In this document: positions 6,211 through 15,403 of the stretch, piece after piece
Position numbering within the stretch: the stretch's first letter is position 1
How the letters are laid out: every line of letters begins with the position of its first letter
Assembly: GCA_938004375.1 (NCBI GenBank)
Contig: CALKWH010000293.1
Location: 1-21,895 of the forward strand
From: an uncultured Pseudomonadota bacterium
GTDB taxonomy: Bacteria > Myxococcota_A > Polyangia > HGW-17
Direction: 5' to 3'
DNA: 21,895 bases
The notes under the pieces: generated by a model
Told to the model about the DNA's origin: nothing
Databases searched by the model: none
The model's input: the letters and a program-made list of their open reading frames with translations, nothing else
Made by a program: the position numbers and the translations under genes

Positions 6211-9200
6211 TCAGATCTTCCTTCTTCTTCTGATCAGACCCAGACCCAGGCCGAAGCCGAGCAGCATCACGAGGCCGGTGGGGAGGGTGGAGCGCGATCC
6301 AGGGGTGGTGCAGGAGCAACCCTTGAGCTCGGCCGAGCAGACGGAGGCCACGGGCGGTTTCCCGTCGCAGTTCACGTCCTCGGCGCCGCAGGTCTCATTG
6401 ACCCCGGGATTGATCGAGGTATTCGCGTCGTCACAGTCCAGGGCGGCACAGGCGGGACCCACGCCGAAACCGTCGCCGTCGTGATCCACACAGAGCACGC
6501 AGCCATCGTCCGGGACGCCGTTGCCGTTCTGATCCTTGCCGTCGCCGCAGATCTCCCGGGCGCCGGGATAAACCGAGGGATCCGAGTCGTCCGGATCCGG
6601 CACGGCGCAGTCCTCGCCGACGCCCCAGCCGTCGCCGTCGTGGTCGATGCAGTCGACGTAGGGGCAGCCTTCGATGCACACAGGGGGATCGGGTTGCGTG
6701 GCGCAGCCTTGGACGCAGGCCTGGTCGCGGCAGGGCTCGCCGTTGGCGTTCCAGTCGTCCGCGGTGCCGTCGCAGTCGTTGTCCTGGCCGTCGCAGGTCT
6801 CCGGCACGCCGGGGCTGGTCGAGGCGCCGCCCGGGGCCGTGTCGTTGCAGTCCTGGATCGGGCAGCCGGGGCCGACGCCCCAACCGTCGCCGTCATGGTC
6901 CACGCAGGTCTCCTCCCACTCGGGGCAGGCGTCGATGCAGGAGGCCAGTGTCGGACAGTGGTCGGCAGTGCCGCAGGCCTCGACACAGGCCATCACGCAG
7001 GCGGGATCGTGGCAGGGTGGGGTACCCGTGGCGTCGATGGCGAGGCAGCCGTCCGGTGGACCGCTGTCCTCGTGCTGCTCGAGGCACGCGAGGACTGCCG
7101 CCTCGTCGGGCATCAGGCGCATGCACTCCTCGTAGTCGGACGGATCCACGCAGGGCGTGTCGGTGATCGACAGGTTGCAGTTCTCGTCGATGTCGTTGCC
7201 GCAGACCTCCGGGGCGCCCGGGAAGATGAACGGGCTGGAGTCGTTGCAGTCGCGGGGGCGGTCCTGGCAGTTGGGGTCGTCGCCGTTGCCCGAGTAATAA
7301 CCGTCTCCGTCGGCGTCCACGCAGGAGTTGCACATGCCGTCGGGCACGATGTCGCAGTTCTGGTCCACGCCGTCGCCGCAGATCTCGGGGGCGCCCGGAT
7401 GGGTCGTGGCGTCGGTGTCGTTGCAATCCTGCGGGCCGGGGCAGCCCACGCCAACTCCGAAGCCGTCGTTGTCGACGTCGTCGCAGTAGGTGCCTGGGCA
7501 GCCGTCGTCGACGATTCCGTCGCAATCGTTGTCCACGTGATCTCCGCAGCGTTCGACGCTGCCCTCCCAGCCGCAGGCGGGATTGTCGTCGTTGGCGTCC
7601 TCGGCCGGCGGGCAGGCCTCGATGCAGGCCGCATTACCGGCGCAGGCCTCGACGCAGGCGGGATCCCGGGCGGGCGGGCATTGTGCGATGCAGGCTGCGA
7701 CGCCGTTGCAGGCTTCCACGCACGCGGGGTCCGGGGCCGGTGGGCAGGCTCGGATGCACTCGAGGTTGCCGTTGCAGGCAGCGAAGCAGTCGGGGTCCAC
7801 GGGGCCGGGGCAGTCGGCGCCCACGCAGGCACCGTCGCCGTCGCCGTCGCAGAGGGTGACGCCCGGGCAGCAGTCGTCGACGTAGCCGTCGCAGTCGTTG
7901 TCGATGCCGTCTCCGCAGACCTCGGGGTTGCCGGGGAAGCGGCCGGGGTTGTCGTCGGCGCAGTCGGAGACGACGCAGTCGGCGCCGGCGGGCACGCCGT
8001 CGCCGTCGCCGTCGGTGCAGTTCACGCCCGGGCAGCCGTCGTTGGCCGTGCCGTTGCAGTTCTGGTCGAGGTCGTCGGAGCATATCTCGGTGGCGCCCGG
8101 GTGGACGGTGTTGTCGTCGTCGTTGCAGTCCATGTCGCCGATGCAGTCGGAGCCGTAGCCGTGTCCGTCGCCGTCGTTGTCGGTGCAGCCCGGCGGCAGA
8201 GCCCCCGCGGGCACCTCGATCACGACCGGACCCTCCATGTTAGTGACGCGGTCGGGATCGACCACGAACTCGTCCGAGTCGACCTGGGCGTAGCTCTCGT
8301 ACTCGCGTTGGTCGACGTTGTAACGGACGAAGGTCTTGACGATGCAACTCGGATTGAGCCCCTTTCTCTTCAGGTTGGGGATCTTTTCATGGACGTCGCC
8401 TGGCTGGCCCACGGCCGGCGGGTTCTCCCGGGAGCGGTGGTAGTAGATGTCGATCCAGAACGGACCGGAGTCGGCCGCGCCCACGTTGCAGATCTCGGCC
8501 TCGTAGGTGATCGAGTAGGGGGCGGTGCCGGAGACGCTGGCGCGGAACCATTTGATGACCAGGTCCGGGTTGGCCATGTTGATATAAAGGGGTCCCTTGA
8601 CGTTGTTGTCCTCGTCGGCCTCTTCGACGAAGGTGCCCTCGTCGGCCTTCACCCAGCTCACGTAGCGGCCGTTGGGCGTGGGGTTGCGCATGATCTCCAT
8701 GACATCGTCTTCATCGTCGTCGCCGTCGGCGCAGGACGGGCGGCAATCCCAGTTGCCGCTCCACCACCAGTAGCAAGTGGGCGCGGGCAGGCTCTTGAGG
8801 GACTTGAACTGGTCGCTGTACTCGCCGTCGCGGGGCTTCGTGGGGCGGTTGAAGTAGACGCCGTTGCGGAAGTTCTTGGCCTCGTGGGTGCCCTTGTTGC
8901 AGACACGGAACTTGTACTTGAGCTCGGCGCCCTTCTGCTCGGTCCAGAACTGGTCGATGTAGAGGTCGGGGCCCACCCGCCACTTCGAGGGTCCATAAAC
9001 GTTGTTGTTCTCGTTGTCCTCGGAGATGGCCCTGCGGGGATCGACCACGCAATACAGGTTATAGGTGCCCTGGGGGGTGGGGCTGTTCTGGACGATGTAC
9101 TCGGCGACCTCGCAGGCCGTGCCCCAGTACCAGTGCCACCAGAAGTTACCGAGGTCGACGCTGGCGCTGTAGAAACCGGTGGTAACCGGCAATGTGGGCG

Positions 9201-9432
9201 CCGAGGTCAGGTTCGGGAAGAAGGCGACCTCGGCTGAACCGCCCAACCAGCCGGCGACATCGGTGGCGCAGACCTCGGCGGCGAACCGGATGTCGACGGT
9301 GTTGTTGCCGTAAGGGCTGCGCATGGCGTAGGCTTTGCAGCTCTTGACATATAGGTCGGAGGCGACCGCCGTCGCAGGCAGGCAGCACAGGAATCCCACG
9401 GCGAGCAGGAGACTGATGGTGTACTTCTTCAT
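6211..9432 (-). CDS. secreted MopE-repeat protein with CARDB-like domains and a MYXO-CTERM anchor
   Basis: 1073-aa exported protein. It starts with a signal peptide (MKKYTISLLLAVGFLCCLPA, cleavage near 24). Residues 25-410 contain three related beta-sandwich units resembling CARDB adhesion domains, each ending in an acidic Asn-rich turn then GP (near 140, 275 and 395). From about 416 to 1023 there are six or seven MopE-type putative metal-binding modules with DxDGDGxG, DCND, PGAxExC and DNDCDG elements. Between them lie Cys-rich repeats: three 22-residue units at 549-614 and looser ones near 809-838 and 901-925. The C-terminus has GCSC, then a hydrophobic helix, then RRRRK, which is the MYXO-CTERM sorting pattern (myxosortase processing, surface delivery). 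AAGGAAGG lies just upstream of the start. Probable role: Ca- or metal-binding surface protein; ligand unknown. Confidence 0.88.
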   Translation of the reverse strand: MKKYTISLLLAVGFLCCLPATAVASDLYVKSCKAYAMRSPYGNNTVDIRFAAEVCATDVAGWLGGSAEVAFFPNLTSAPTLPVTTGFYSASVDLGNFWWHWYWGTACEVAEYIVQNSPTPQGTYNLYCVVDPRRAISEDNENNNVYGPSKWRVGPDLYIDQFWTEQKGAELKYKFRVCNKGTHEAKNFRNGVYFNRPTKPRDGEYSDQFKSLKSLPAPTCYWWWSGNWDCRPSCADGDDDEDDVMEIMRNPTPNGRYVSWVKADEGTFVEEADEDNNVKGPLYINMANPDLVIKWFRASVSGTAPYSITYEAEICNVGAADSGPFWIDIYYHRSRENPPAVGQPGDVHEKIPNLKRKGLNPSCIVKTFVRYNVDQREYESYAQVDSDEFVVDPDRVTNMEGPVVIEVPAGALPPGCTDNDGDGHGYGSDCIGDMDCNDDDNTVHPGATEICSDDLDQNCNGTANDGCPGVNCTDGDGDGVPAGADCVVSDCADDNPGRFPGNPEVCGDGIDNDCDGYVDDCCPGVTLCDGDGDGACVGADCPGPVDPDCFAACNGNLECIRACPPAPDPACVEACNGVAACIAQCPPARDPACVEACAGNAACIEACPPAEDANDDNPACGWEGSVERCGDHVDNDCDGIVDDGCPGTYCDDVDNDGFGVGVGCPGPQDCNDTDATTHPGAPEICGDGVDQNCDIVPDGMCNSCVDADGDGYYSGNGDDPNCQDRPRDCNDSSPFIFPGAPEVCGNDIDENCNLSITDTPCVDPSDYEECMRLMPDEAAVLACLEQHEDSGPPDGCLAIDATGTPPCHDPACVMACVEACGTADHCPTLASCIDACPEWEETCVDHDGDGWGVGPGCPIQDCNDTAPGGASTSPGVPETCDGQDNDCDGTADDWNANGEPCRDQACVQGCATQPDPPVCIEGCPYVDCIDHDGDGWGVGEDCAVPDPDDSDPSVYPGAREICGDGKDQNGNGVPDDGCVLCVDHDGDGFGVGPACAALDCDDANTSINPGVNETCGAEDVNCDGKPPVASVCSAELKGCSCTTPGSRSTLPTGLVMLLGFGLGLGLIRRRRKI
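7591..7788 (-). repeat. three 66-bp (22-residue) Cys-rich coding repeats
   Basis: Within the 1073-aa protein, residues 549-614 form three 22-residue units of pattern Cx3Cx5Cx3CPPAxDPA, with first cysteines at 549, 571 and 593 (for example CVEACNGVAACIAQCPPA). Paired Cx3C motifs on successive helical turns could form a disulfide-linked helical hairpin. The third unit ends in a diverged PPAED segment. Related single copies occur later in the protein. Confidence 0.8.
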
Positions 9433-9493
9433 GACGCCCTTCCTTGGCGGCGGAGGACCACCGGCTCATTACATTACCAAAAAAACCGGCAGT

Positions 9494-9502
9494 AGTGTAG
9501 CA
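9494..9502 (-). promoter_or_regulatory. possible extended -10 element upstream of the MYXO-CTERM protein gene
   Basis: Read on the minus strand, TGCTACACT gives an extended -10 (TGn) in front of TACACT, about 60 bases upstream of the start at 9432. No -35 is recognisable at the usual distance. The gap 9433-9532 also contains a run of seven T (minus strand), which might belong to a weak terminator of the preceding lipoprotein gene. Low confidence. Confidence 0.22.
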
Positions 9503-9532
9503 CACAAATTTGGAACGGGGGTGCGCGTGGGC

Positions 9533-10096
9533 TCACAGGCCGTCGAGATAGTCGTCCATCACCCGGAGCTGGCGACGGGCCGCGGCGAGCCGGGCATCGA
9601 GGACCGGCATCGTGCCGCAGGAGATCTCCAGGGTGGACAGCAACACGGTGCCGACGAGCCGGTTCAGGCGGCGGGCGGGCAGGAACAGGGCGGAGGAGGC
9701 GCCGGTGGGATCCAGTTGGGCGATGTCGGTCTTGAGCCGCTCGCATTCGGCCTCGACCCGGGACCGGAGCCGGCCGAAGCCGGCGGGCTCCGGCGTCGTC
9801 CGGAGCGGTGCTCCGGACGAATCGGCATCGGTCTCGGTGGCGTGGGGTGGACAGAGCCGCCGACCCTCCTCGATCACGCCGACCAGGCCCTCCAGGCGGT
9901 CCAGGATCCGGCGCCAGGCGTCCCTGGACCGGGCGTCGTGGCGCCGCTGGGCCGCGGTGGCCGTGATGGGGGTCGAAAGCTCGGCCCCGACGGAGGTCCG
10001 GTAGTCGTCGAACGGGCGCAGGTCCGGGTCCGGTGACCGTTCGCAGGCCAGGGCGGCCAGGGCGGCAAGGATGAGGGAAACGTGCGGTCGGGGCAT
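9533..10096 (-). CDS. putative lipoprotein, helical, unknown function
   Basis: 187-aa protein beginning MPRPHVSLILAALAALAC, a short signal sequence ending in a possible lipobox (A-L-A-C18; Leu is not at the usual -3 position). The mature part is mostly predicted helix with many Arg and Glu residues and further cysteines at 82, 118 and 160. I recognise no domain. I chose the ATG at 10096 because the signal sequence begins there and it leaves a 13-base gap after the upstream lipoprotein gene. An in-frame ATG at 10150 would overlap that gene and put 18 unlikely residues before the signal sequence. There is no clear Shine-Dalgarno, so translation may depend on coupling to the upstream gene. It probably functions with its operon partner at the cell envelope. 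Confidence 0.65.
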   Translation of the reverse strand: MPRPHVSLILAALAALACERSPDPDLRPFDDYRTSVGAELSTPITATAAQRRHDARSRDAWRRILDRLEGLVGVIEEGRRLCPPHATETDADSSGAPLRTTPEPAGFGRLRSRVEAECERLKTDIAQLDPTGASSALFLPARRLNRLVGTVLLSTLEISCGTMPVLDARLAAARRQLRVMDDYLDGL

Positions 10097-10109
10097 CGCC
10101 GGGCGTAGA

Positions 10110-11606
<1,497 letters not shown>

Positions 11607-11806
11607 CGGGTTTCTCCTTCCATGGAAACGATCGCGAAATAGCGGAGGCATACCTATGCAGTTGCGGTGGAAAAATCAAGGGAAAAATTTCCCGTCCCAC
11701 CGGCCAAGGTTCCAAATGCGCCTTTTTGCTTACATCTGCGCGGGTTTCCTCAGCTTGCCTTTTTTGTGTGGCTGGGTCAGAATCCCCTCGTCCGATGAGG
11801 TGTCCC
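11607..11806. promoter_or_regulatory. divergent intergenic region with two small dyads
   Basis: This 200-base region separates two divergent lipoprotein genes. Two perfect short inverted repeats are present: GCATA-CC-TATGC (11648-11659) and GGGAAA-AA-TTTCCC (11680-11693). Either could be a regulator site serving both genes. On the plus strand, a possible promoter for the 88-aa lipoprotein is TTGCCT (11755-11760), 17-base spacer, CAGAAT (11778-11783), each matching consensus at four of six positions. I see no clear minus-strand promoter. Confidence 0.4.
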
Positions 11807-12073
11807 ATGCGTTTTTCGGCCTTCTCTTTGCTTTCGTGCGTCTTCTTCTTCGCCTGCACGTCCGAATCCGACTATTGCCGTGCCTATTGCCAGCGGGCCG
11901 GAGAGTGCGAGCAGTGCGGCGGGGTGGTGGCCATCGACGAGTGCGTCGACGAGTGCAAGGATTTGGATTACGACACCCAGAAGAAGTTGGTGGACTGCTA
12001 CAAGGGCGAGTGCGAAAACATCTATATCTGCGACCAGATCATCGGCACGACGAGGCCCAGCCCGTGCTATTGA
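11807..12073 (+). CDS. small Cys-rich lipoprotein
   Basis: 88-aa exported protein starting MRFSAFSLLSCVFFFACTSE, with a lipobox-like FFA-C18. The mature 71 residues contain eleven cysteines including the N-terminal one, in pairs such as CRAYC, CEQC, CVDEC and CYKGEC. The Cx3C spacing recalls the Cys-rich repeats of the 1073-aa protein, and disulfide bonding in the periplasm or on the surface is likely. GAGG sits six bases upstream of the ATG at 11807. An in-frame ATG at 11795 and an open frame back to 11726 do not improve the signal peptide. Divergent from the MopE-repeat lipoprotein gene and 26 bases before the methyltransferase-like gene. Function unknown. Confidence 0.7.
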   Translation: MRFSAFSLLSCVFFFACTSESDYCRAYCQRAGECEQCGGVVAIDECVDECKDLDYDTQKKLVDCYKGECENIYICDQIIGTTRPSPCY

Positions 12074-12099
12074 CCGCGCCGGGTCGGTGATCCGCGCTC

Positions 12100-12630
12100 A
12101 TGACCTATTTCCCTCCAGTCGTCTCCGGTCCCGCGCTGTGGACCACCCTGCAACAGATCCTCGACCCGCCGGGGTCCGGCCTGCTCTGGTACGAGGGACC
12201 CGAGAAGATCGCCCGGCGCCTGACATTGCAGGGCTACACGCTGACCCACGAGCCGCGACCGGTCCGGCAGGTGCTCTGGATCCGCCAACTCCCCGGCCGT
12301 CCGGACGAGGCCCTGGCGCGCCTGGCCCAGGCCCGTGACTGCCTTACGCCGGGTGGGCAGATCCTCGTCGTCGAGCTCGCGGCCGCCCCGGGGCCGCGGG
12401 CCGGGTGGGCGGCCCGCCTCGGCGTCCGCCTGGGCTGGAGTCATCCAGCCCATCGCCTGACCCGCTGGTTTCTCGAGGCCGGGCTCTCGCCCGTGTGCCA
12501 GCGATGGCCCCAGGGGATGCGGGCCTGGCTGGTGACCTGCGCTCGCCCGGGCTCACGGATTTCTCACATCTTCCCAGTGGAAAACTCACGCGGACCGGAC
12601 AGGATGCCCCCAGGTCAGGGAGGTGCATGA
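12100..12630 (+). CDS. methyltransferase-like protein lacking an obvious SAM-binding motif
   Basis: 176-aa cytosolic protein. The middle (RARDCLTPGG-like segment, LTPGGQILVVELAAAP, near 83-98) resembles the post-motif III strand-turn of class I methyltransferases, and the Trp/Leu-rich RWFLEAGLSPV segment resembles their C-terminal helix. The usual N-terminal GxGxG motif I is absent, replaced by SGLLWYEGPEKIARRL. It may be a degenerate or regulatory homologue, or an unrelated fold. The last 25 residues (after about 150) are poorly conserved in character and cover the ribosome site of the next gene. It overlaps the PhoB-type gene start (TGA at 12628-12630 against ATG at 12630), so it is expected to be co-transcribed with the two-component pair. 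Confidence 0.6.
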   Translation: MTYFPPVVSGPALWTTLQQILDPPGSGLLWYEGPEKIARRLTLQGYTLTHEPRPVRQVLWIRQLPGRPDEALARLAQARDCLTPGGQILVVELAAAPGPRAGWAARLGVRLGWSHPAHRLTRWFLEAGLSPVCQRWPQGMRAWLVTCARPGSRISHIFPVENSRGPDRMPPGQGGA

Positions 12631-13325
12631 TGAACGCGAAGACCGTGCTGGTGGTGGACGACGAGGAGGCCATCCTCGAGCTCGTGGAACTGAACCTGCG
12701 CAAGGAGGGGCTGGGCGTGCACACGGCCGGCTCCGGTGAGGAGGCCCTGCAGGTGTTGCGCACCCACCCGGTCGACCTGGTGATCCTCGATCTGATGTTG
12801 CCGGGCCTCAACGGGCTCGAGGTCTGCCGGCGGATGAAGTCCTTCGAGGCCACCTCGTCGATCCCCGTGCTCATGCTCTCGGCGCGCAGCGACGAGACGG
12901 ACATCGTCGTGGGTCTCGAGCTGGGCGCCGACGACTATGTGACCAAGCCGTTTCTGCCGAAGGTGCTCATGGCCCGCGTCCGCGCGCTGCTGCGGCGATC
13001 CCGGGGTGAGTCGGCGCCGGTCACCGCGGACATCCTCACCTACGAGGGGCTCCAGATGGACCAGCCGAGGCACCGGGTGACCCTCGACGGGGAGCCGCTG
13101 GAACTGACGGTCACCGAGTTCGCCCTGCTGCGGCTGTTCATGACGCATCCCGGTTGGGTCTTCACCCGCAACCAGATCATCGCCCGCGTCAAGGGCGACG
13201 ACTATCCGGTGACCGACCGCTCGGTGGACGTCCAGGTCGTCGGGCTGCGCCGCAAGTTGGGCCGCCTCGGGGAACACATCGAGACCGTGCGGGGCGTCGG
13301 CTACAAGATCCGGGAGACCGTATGA
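12630..13325 (+). CDS. PhoB/OmpR-family response regulator
   Basis: 231-aa DNA-binding response regulator. The receiver (about 4-122) has acidic D10 and D11, phospho-acceptor D54 (LDLMLPG), S84 in place of the usual threonine, and K106 (TKPF). The C-terminal winged helix (about 135-231) has the family features LTVTEFALLRLF, RNQIIARV and the wing VRGVGYKIRE. Two adjacent ATG codons (12627 and 12630) are possible; AGGGAGG ends six bases before 12630, so I prefer that one. It overlaps the kinase gene downstream by four bases (ATGA), a standard cognate-pair arrangement. Overall similarity is to PhoB, but no phosphate-transport genes lie in the window, so the regulon is unknown. Confidence 0.93.
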   Translation: MNAKTVLVVDDEEAILELVELNLRKEGLGVHTAGSGEEALQVLRTHPVDLVILDLMLPGLNGLEVCRRMKSFEATSSIPVLMLSARSDETDIVVGLELGADDYVTKPFLPKVLMARVRALLRRSRGESAPVTADILTYEGLQMDQPRHRVTLDGEPLELTVTEFALLRLFMTHPGWVFTRNQIIARVKGDDYPVTDRSVDVQVVGLRRKLGRLGEHIETVRGVGYKIRETV

Positions 13326-15079
13326 ACCCCGGACCGTCCCTGTTCCGGCACTTCCTCGGCGCGCTGCTCTTCCTGCTGGCCATGGCCTTCGCCGTCGTCC
13401 ACCTCAACGCCGCTACGACGACCCTGGCCCCCCGGGAGAGGGCGCGGGCCATGGTCCAGCTCGCCCGCCTCCAGGAGCTGGCCGCGCTCTACCTGACCGG
13501 CCAGGCGGATCCCGCGGCTGCGTGCACCGGGTTGGGCGCCGTCTTTCCGGTGGCGGCGCTGATCGGTCAGGATCGCTCCGTGCGAGCGGTCTGCGCCGGG
13601 GACGGGGGAGCCGTCCGGCAGGTGCTGCGCCGCCTGACCCTTGCGTCGGGACCCGCCCGCCAGGAGGAGCTGGCCGAGGCGGCGCCCTTCGGCGGCGGCC
13701 TGGCGCACCGGGCGGTGCTGTTGCGGATGGCCTCCGGGGAGGAGCTCTGGCTCCTCGTCTCCGCGCCTCTCCCCGGGGCAGCCTGGTCCGACGTGGCCGG
13801 CTCCCTCGCATGGTCTTTTTTTCCCTTCCTGGTGTTCGCCTTCCTGCTGACGTGGTGGAAGACCCGCCAGCTCTCGGACGACCTGGGCGGGCTCACCGCC
13901 GTCTTCGAGGCCTTCCGCCAGGGCCGGCTCGAGGAGCGGTGCTCCGCCTCCCCGATCCGGGAGGTCGCCTCCTTGCAGGCTGTGGTGCGGGCCTTCGCCG
14001 ACGAGACCGCCCACGCCTTCTCAGGGCTCCACAAGGAGCGCAACGAGCTCGACGCGGTGTTCTCGGCCATGACCGAGGGCGTCGTGGTGCTCGACCCGTC
14101 CGGGCGCGTCTCCCGCATGAACCGCAGCGCGCTGGAGATGTTCCCGGTCCCCGGTTCGCCGGTGGGGAGGGCGCTGATCGAGGTCATCCGCCACGCCGAG
14201 CTCGACGCCCTGGTCAACGGGTCCGAGGTCGACAAGGCACCCGTCCGGCGGGATCTGCACTTCGAGGCACCGCACCCGCGGGTCATGCAAGTCCATTGCA
14301 GCCGGGTCCGCAGCGCGGTCGGGCTGGTCACGGGCACCCTGCTGGTGTTCGAGGAGGTCACCCTCCTGCGTCGCCTGGAGAGCGTCCGGCGGGAGTTCTC
14401 CTCGAACGTCAGTCACGAATTGAAGACGCCCATCACCTCGATCATGGGCTTCATCGAGACGCTGCGGGACGGTGAGGGTGCGATCACGGAGGAAGAGCGA
14501 CGGCACTACCTCGAGATCGTCTCGCGTCAGGCGGCCCGCCTGCACGCGATCGTGGAGGATCTGCTCACCCTCTCGCGCATCGAGTTGATCACGGATCCGA
14601 CCGCCGCCGGTCTCGAGCCCGTCGAGCTGGCTGGCGTCGTCGAGGCGGCAGTGGGGATGTGCGCCCGGTCCGCCGCCGAGCGGGAGATCGCCCTCGAGGT
14701 GACGCAGGCCCCGGGCGTGATGGCCAGGGTGAACGCTTCGCTGCTCGAGCAGGCCCTGGTGAACGTGATCGACAACGCGATCAAGTACAGCCCTCCGGGG
14801 TCGACCGTGTCCATCTCCACCGAAGAGAATGGCGCGGAGCTCCTGCTGCGGGTCAGCGATCGGGGCATCGGCATCCCCGAGAAGGATCTGCCCCACATCT
14901 TCGAGCGCTTTTACCGAGTGGACAAGGGGCGCAGCCGGAAGGCCGGCGGCACCGGTCTGGGTCTGTCCATCACCCGCCATATCATGCAGGTCCACCGTGG
15001 TCGTGTTCTCGTGGAGAGCCGGCCCGGCGAGGGCTCCTGCTTCTCCCTGGCGCTCCCCCGACCGGTCCAGAAGCCCTGA
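13322..15079 (+). CDS. PhoR-like sensor histidine kinase
   Basis: 585-aa inner-membrane sensor kinase. Two membrane helices (about 9-30 and 159-178) flank a periplasmic sensor region of roughly 125 residues. A HAMP-like linker (about 180-235), a PAS domain (about 243-345) and the HisKA domain follow, with phospho-accepting H365 in SNVSHELKTPITSIMGF. The ATPase domain has the N box with N485 (VIDNAIKYSPP), G1 box DRGIGIP (513-519), F box IFERFYR and G2 box GGTGLGLS (542-549). The TM-sensor-TM-PAS-HisKA-HATPase order matches PhoR. Its ATG overlaps the regulator stop. Autophosphorylated H365 should pass phosphate to D54 of the upstream regulator. The signal is unknown; the short periplasmic region has one or two cysteines (C68 and C91). 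Confidence 0.92.
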   Translation: MNPGPSLFRHFLGALLFLLAMAFAVVHLNAATTTLAPRERARAMVQLARLQELAALYLTGQADPAAACTGLGAVFPVAALIGQDRSVRAVCAGDGGAVRQVLRRLTLASGPARQEELAEAAPFGGGLAHRAVLLRMASGEELWLLVSAPLPGAAWSDVAGSLAWSFFPFLVFAFLLTWWKTRQLSDDLGGLTAVFEAFRQGRLEERCSASPIREVASLQAVVRAFADETAHAFSGLHKERNELDAVFSAMTEGVVVLDPSGRVSRMNRSALEMFPVPGSPVGRALIEVIRHAELDALVNGSEVDKAPVRRDLHFEAPHPRVMQVHCSRVRSAVGLVTGTLLVFEEVTLLRRLESVRREFSSNVSHELKTPITSIMGFIETLRDGEGAITEEERRHYLEIVSRQAARLHAIVEDLLTLSRIELITDPTAAGLEPVELAGVVEAAVGMCARSAAEREIALEVTQAPGVMARVNASLLEQALVNVIDNAIKYSPPGSTVSISTEENGAELLLRVSDRGIGIPEKDLPHIFERFYRVDKGRSRKAGGTGLGLSITRHIMQVHRGRVLVESRPGEGSCFSLALPRPVQKP

Positions 15080-15151
15080 GGTCCGGTCCGGCTCCCACCT
15101 GCAGGGCAGTCGAGTTCTGAATCCTTGTCTACATCGGGCCGGGGATCAGGG

Positions 15152-15175
15152 TCGAAATCGAAATCGAAATCGAGA
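15152..15175. repeat. hexanucleotide microsatellite (TCGAAA)
   Basis: Three perfect TCGAAA units (15152-15169) plus a variant TCGAGA (15170-15175). Read on the minus strand the run would encode alternating Asp-Phe, a common artefact of such repeats. Possible phase-variable length, but it lies about 100 bases upstream of the promoter. Confidence 0.85.
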
Positions 15176-15245
15176 ATCTGTTCCGGCGGATCAGGCTTCC
15201 ACTCGTTTGTCCAGATAAATCGCAACTCGATCGCTCTGGGGACCT

Positions 15246-15271
15246 CCCGAACTCCTGTCCCGAACTCCTGT
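15246..15271. repeat. tandem duplication of a 13-mer next to the promoter
   Basis: CCCGAACTCCTGT occurs twice without a gap, at 15246-15258 and 15259-15271, ending two bases before the -35 hexamer TTGACA. Direct repeats at this position can be activator sites; they may also be a simple slippage product. Confidence 0.85.
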
Positions 15272-15272
15272 C

Positions 15273-15300
15273 TTGACATTCAAAACGCCGGGTTGATAAT
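15273..15300 (+). promoter_or_regulatory. near-consensus sigma-70 promoter for the second signalling operon
   Basis: TTGACA (15273-15278, perfect -35), 16-base spacer, GATAAT (15295-15300, five of six). Expected start of transcription near 15307, about 97 bases upstream of the kinase start at 15404. This is the best promoter in the window and separates the hybrid-kinase cassette from the PhoB/PhoR-type operon. Confidence 0.7.
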
Positions 15301-15393
15301 ACAGTTCGGTGTGCGAAATATATCGACAGGTTCCGGGCGTCCGTCCCCGGGGTGCGCGTCAAACCCCCGCGAGCCGCCCGGGTCCTTTCCCGG

Positions 15394-15399
15394 AAGGAG
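15394..15399 (+). promoter_or_regulatory. ribosome binding site that decides a TTG start
   Basis: AAGGAG lies four bases before TTG at 15404. The downstream protein begins directly before its first PAS domain from that codon. The open frame extends back to 15125, but it would then start upstream of the promoter at 15273-15300. Confidence 0.65.
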
Positions 15400-15403
15400 C
15401 GTC

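Larger units (their letters stand above)
15080..15403. other. 324-base non-coding gap between two signalling operons
   Basis: This gap holds a TCGAAA microsatellite (15152-15175), a duplicated 13-mer (15246-15271) and a near-consensus sigma-70 promoter (15273-15300), followed by a leader of about 100 bases. An inverted pair GCCCTG/CAGGGC (15073-15078 and 15102-15107) straddles the end of the kinase gene, but its 23-base loop and lack of a U-tract make a terminator doubtful. Open frames run through the gap on both strands but show no coding signature. Confidence 0.6.

Noticed and set aside
6481..9237. 918-codon open frame antisense to the MYXO-CTERM protein
   Set aside because: It is a Val/Ala/Gly-rich shadow produced by the Asp/Cys/Gly codons of the repeat protein, with no domain or ribosome site.
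12405..12629. Upstream extension of the PhoB-type regulator
   Set aside because: It lies inside the methyltransferase-like gene in another frame and precedes the receiver's normal first residues.
14911..15279. Minus-strand frame with an Asp-Phe run at the TCGAAA repeat
   Set aside because: The run is a translated microsatellite and the frame continues antisense into the kinase gene.
15125..15403. N-terminal extension of the soluble kinase back to 15125
   Set aside because: It starts upstream of the near-consensus promoter and encodes Ser/Lys/Pro low-complexity sequence. The TTG at 15404 has a strong ribosome site.
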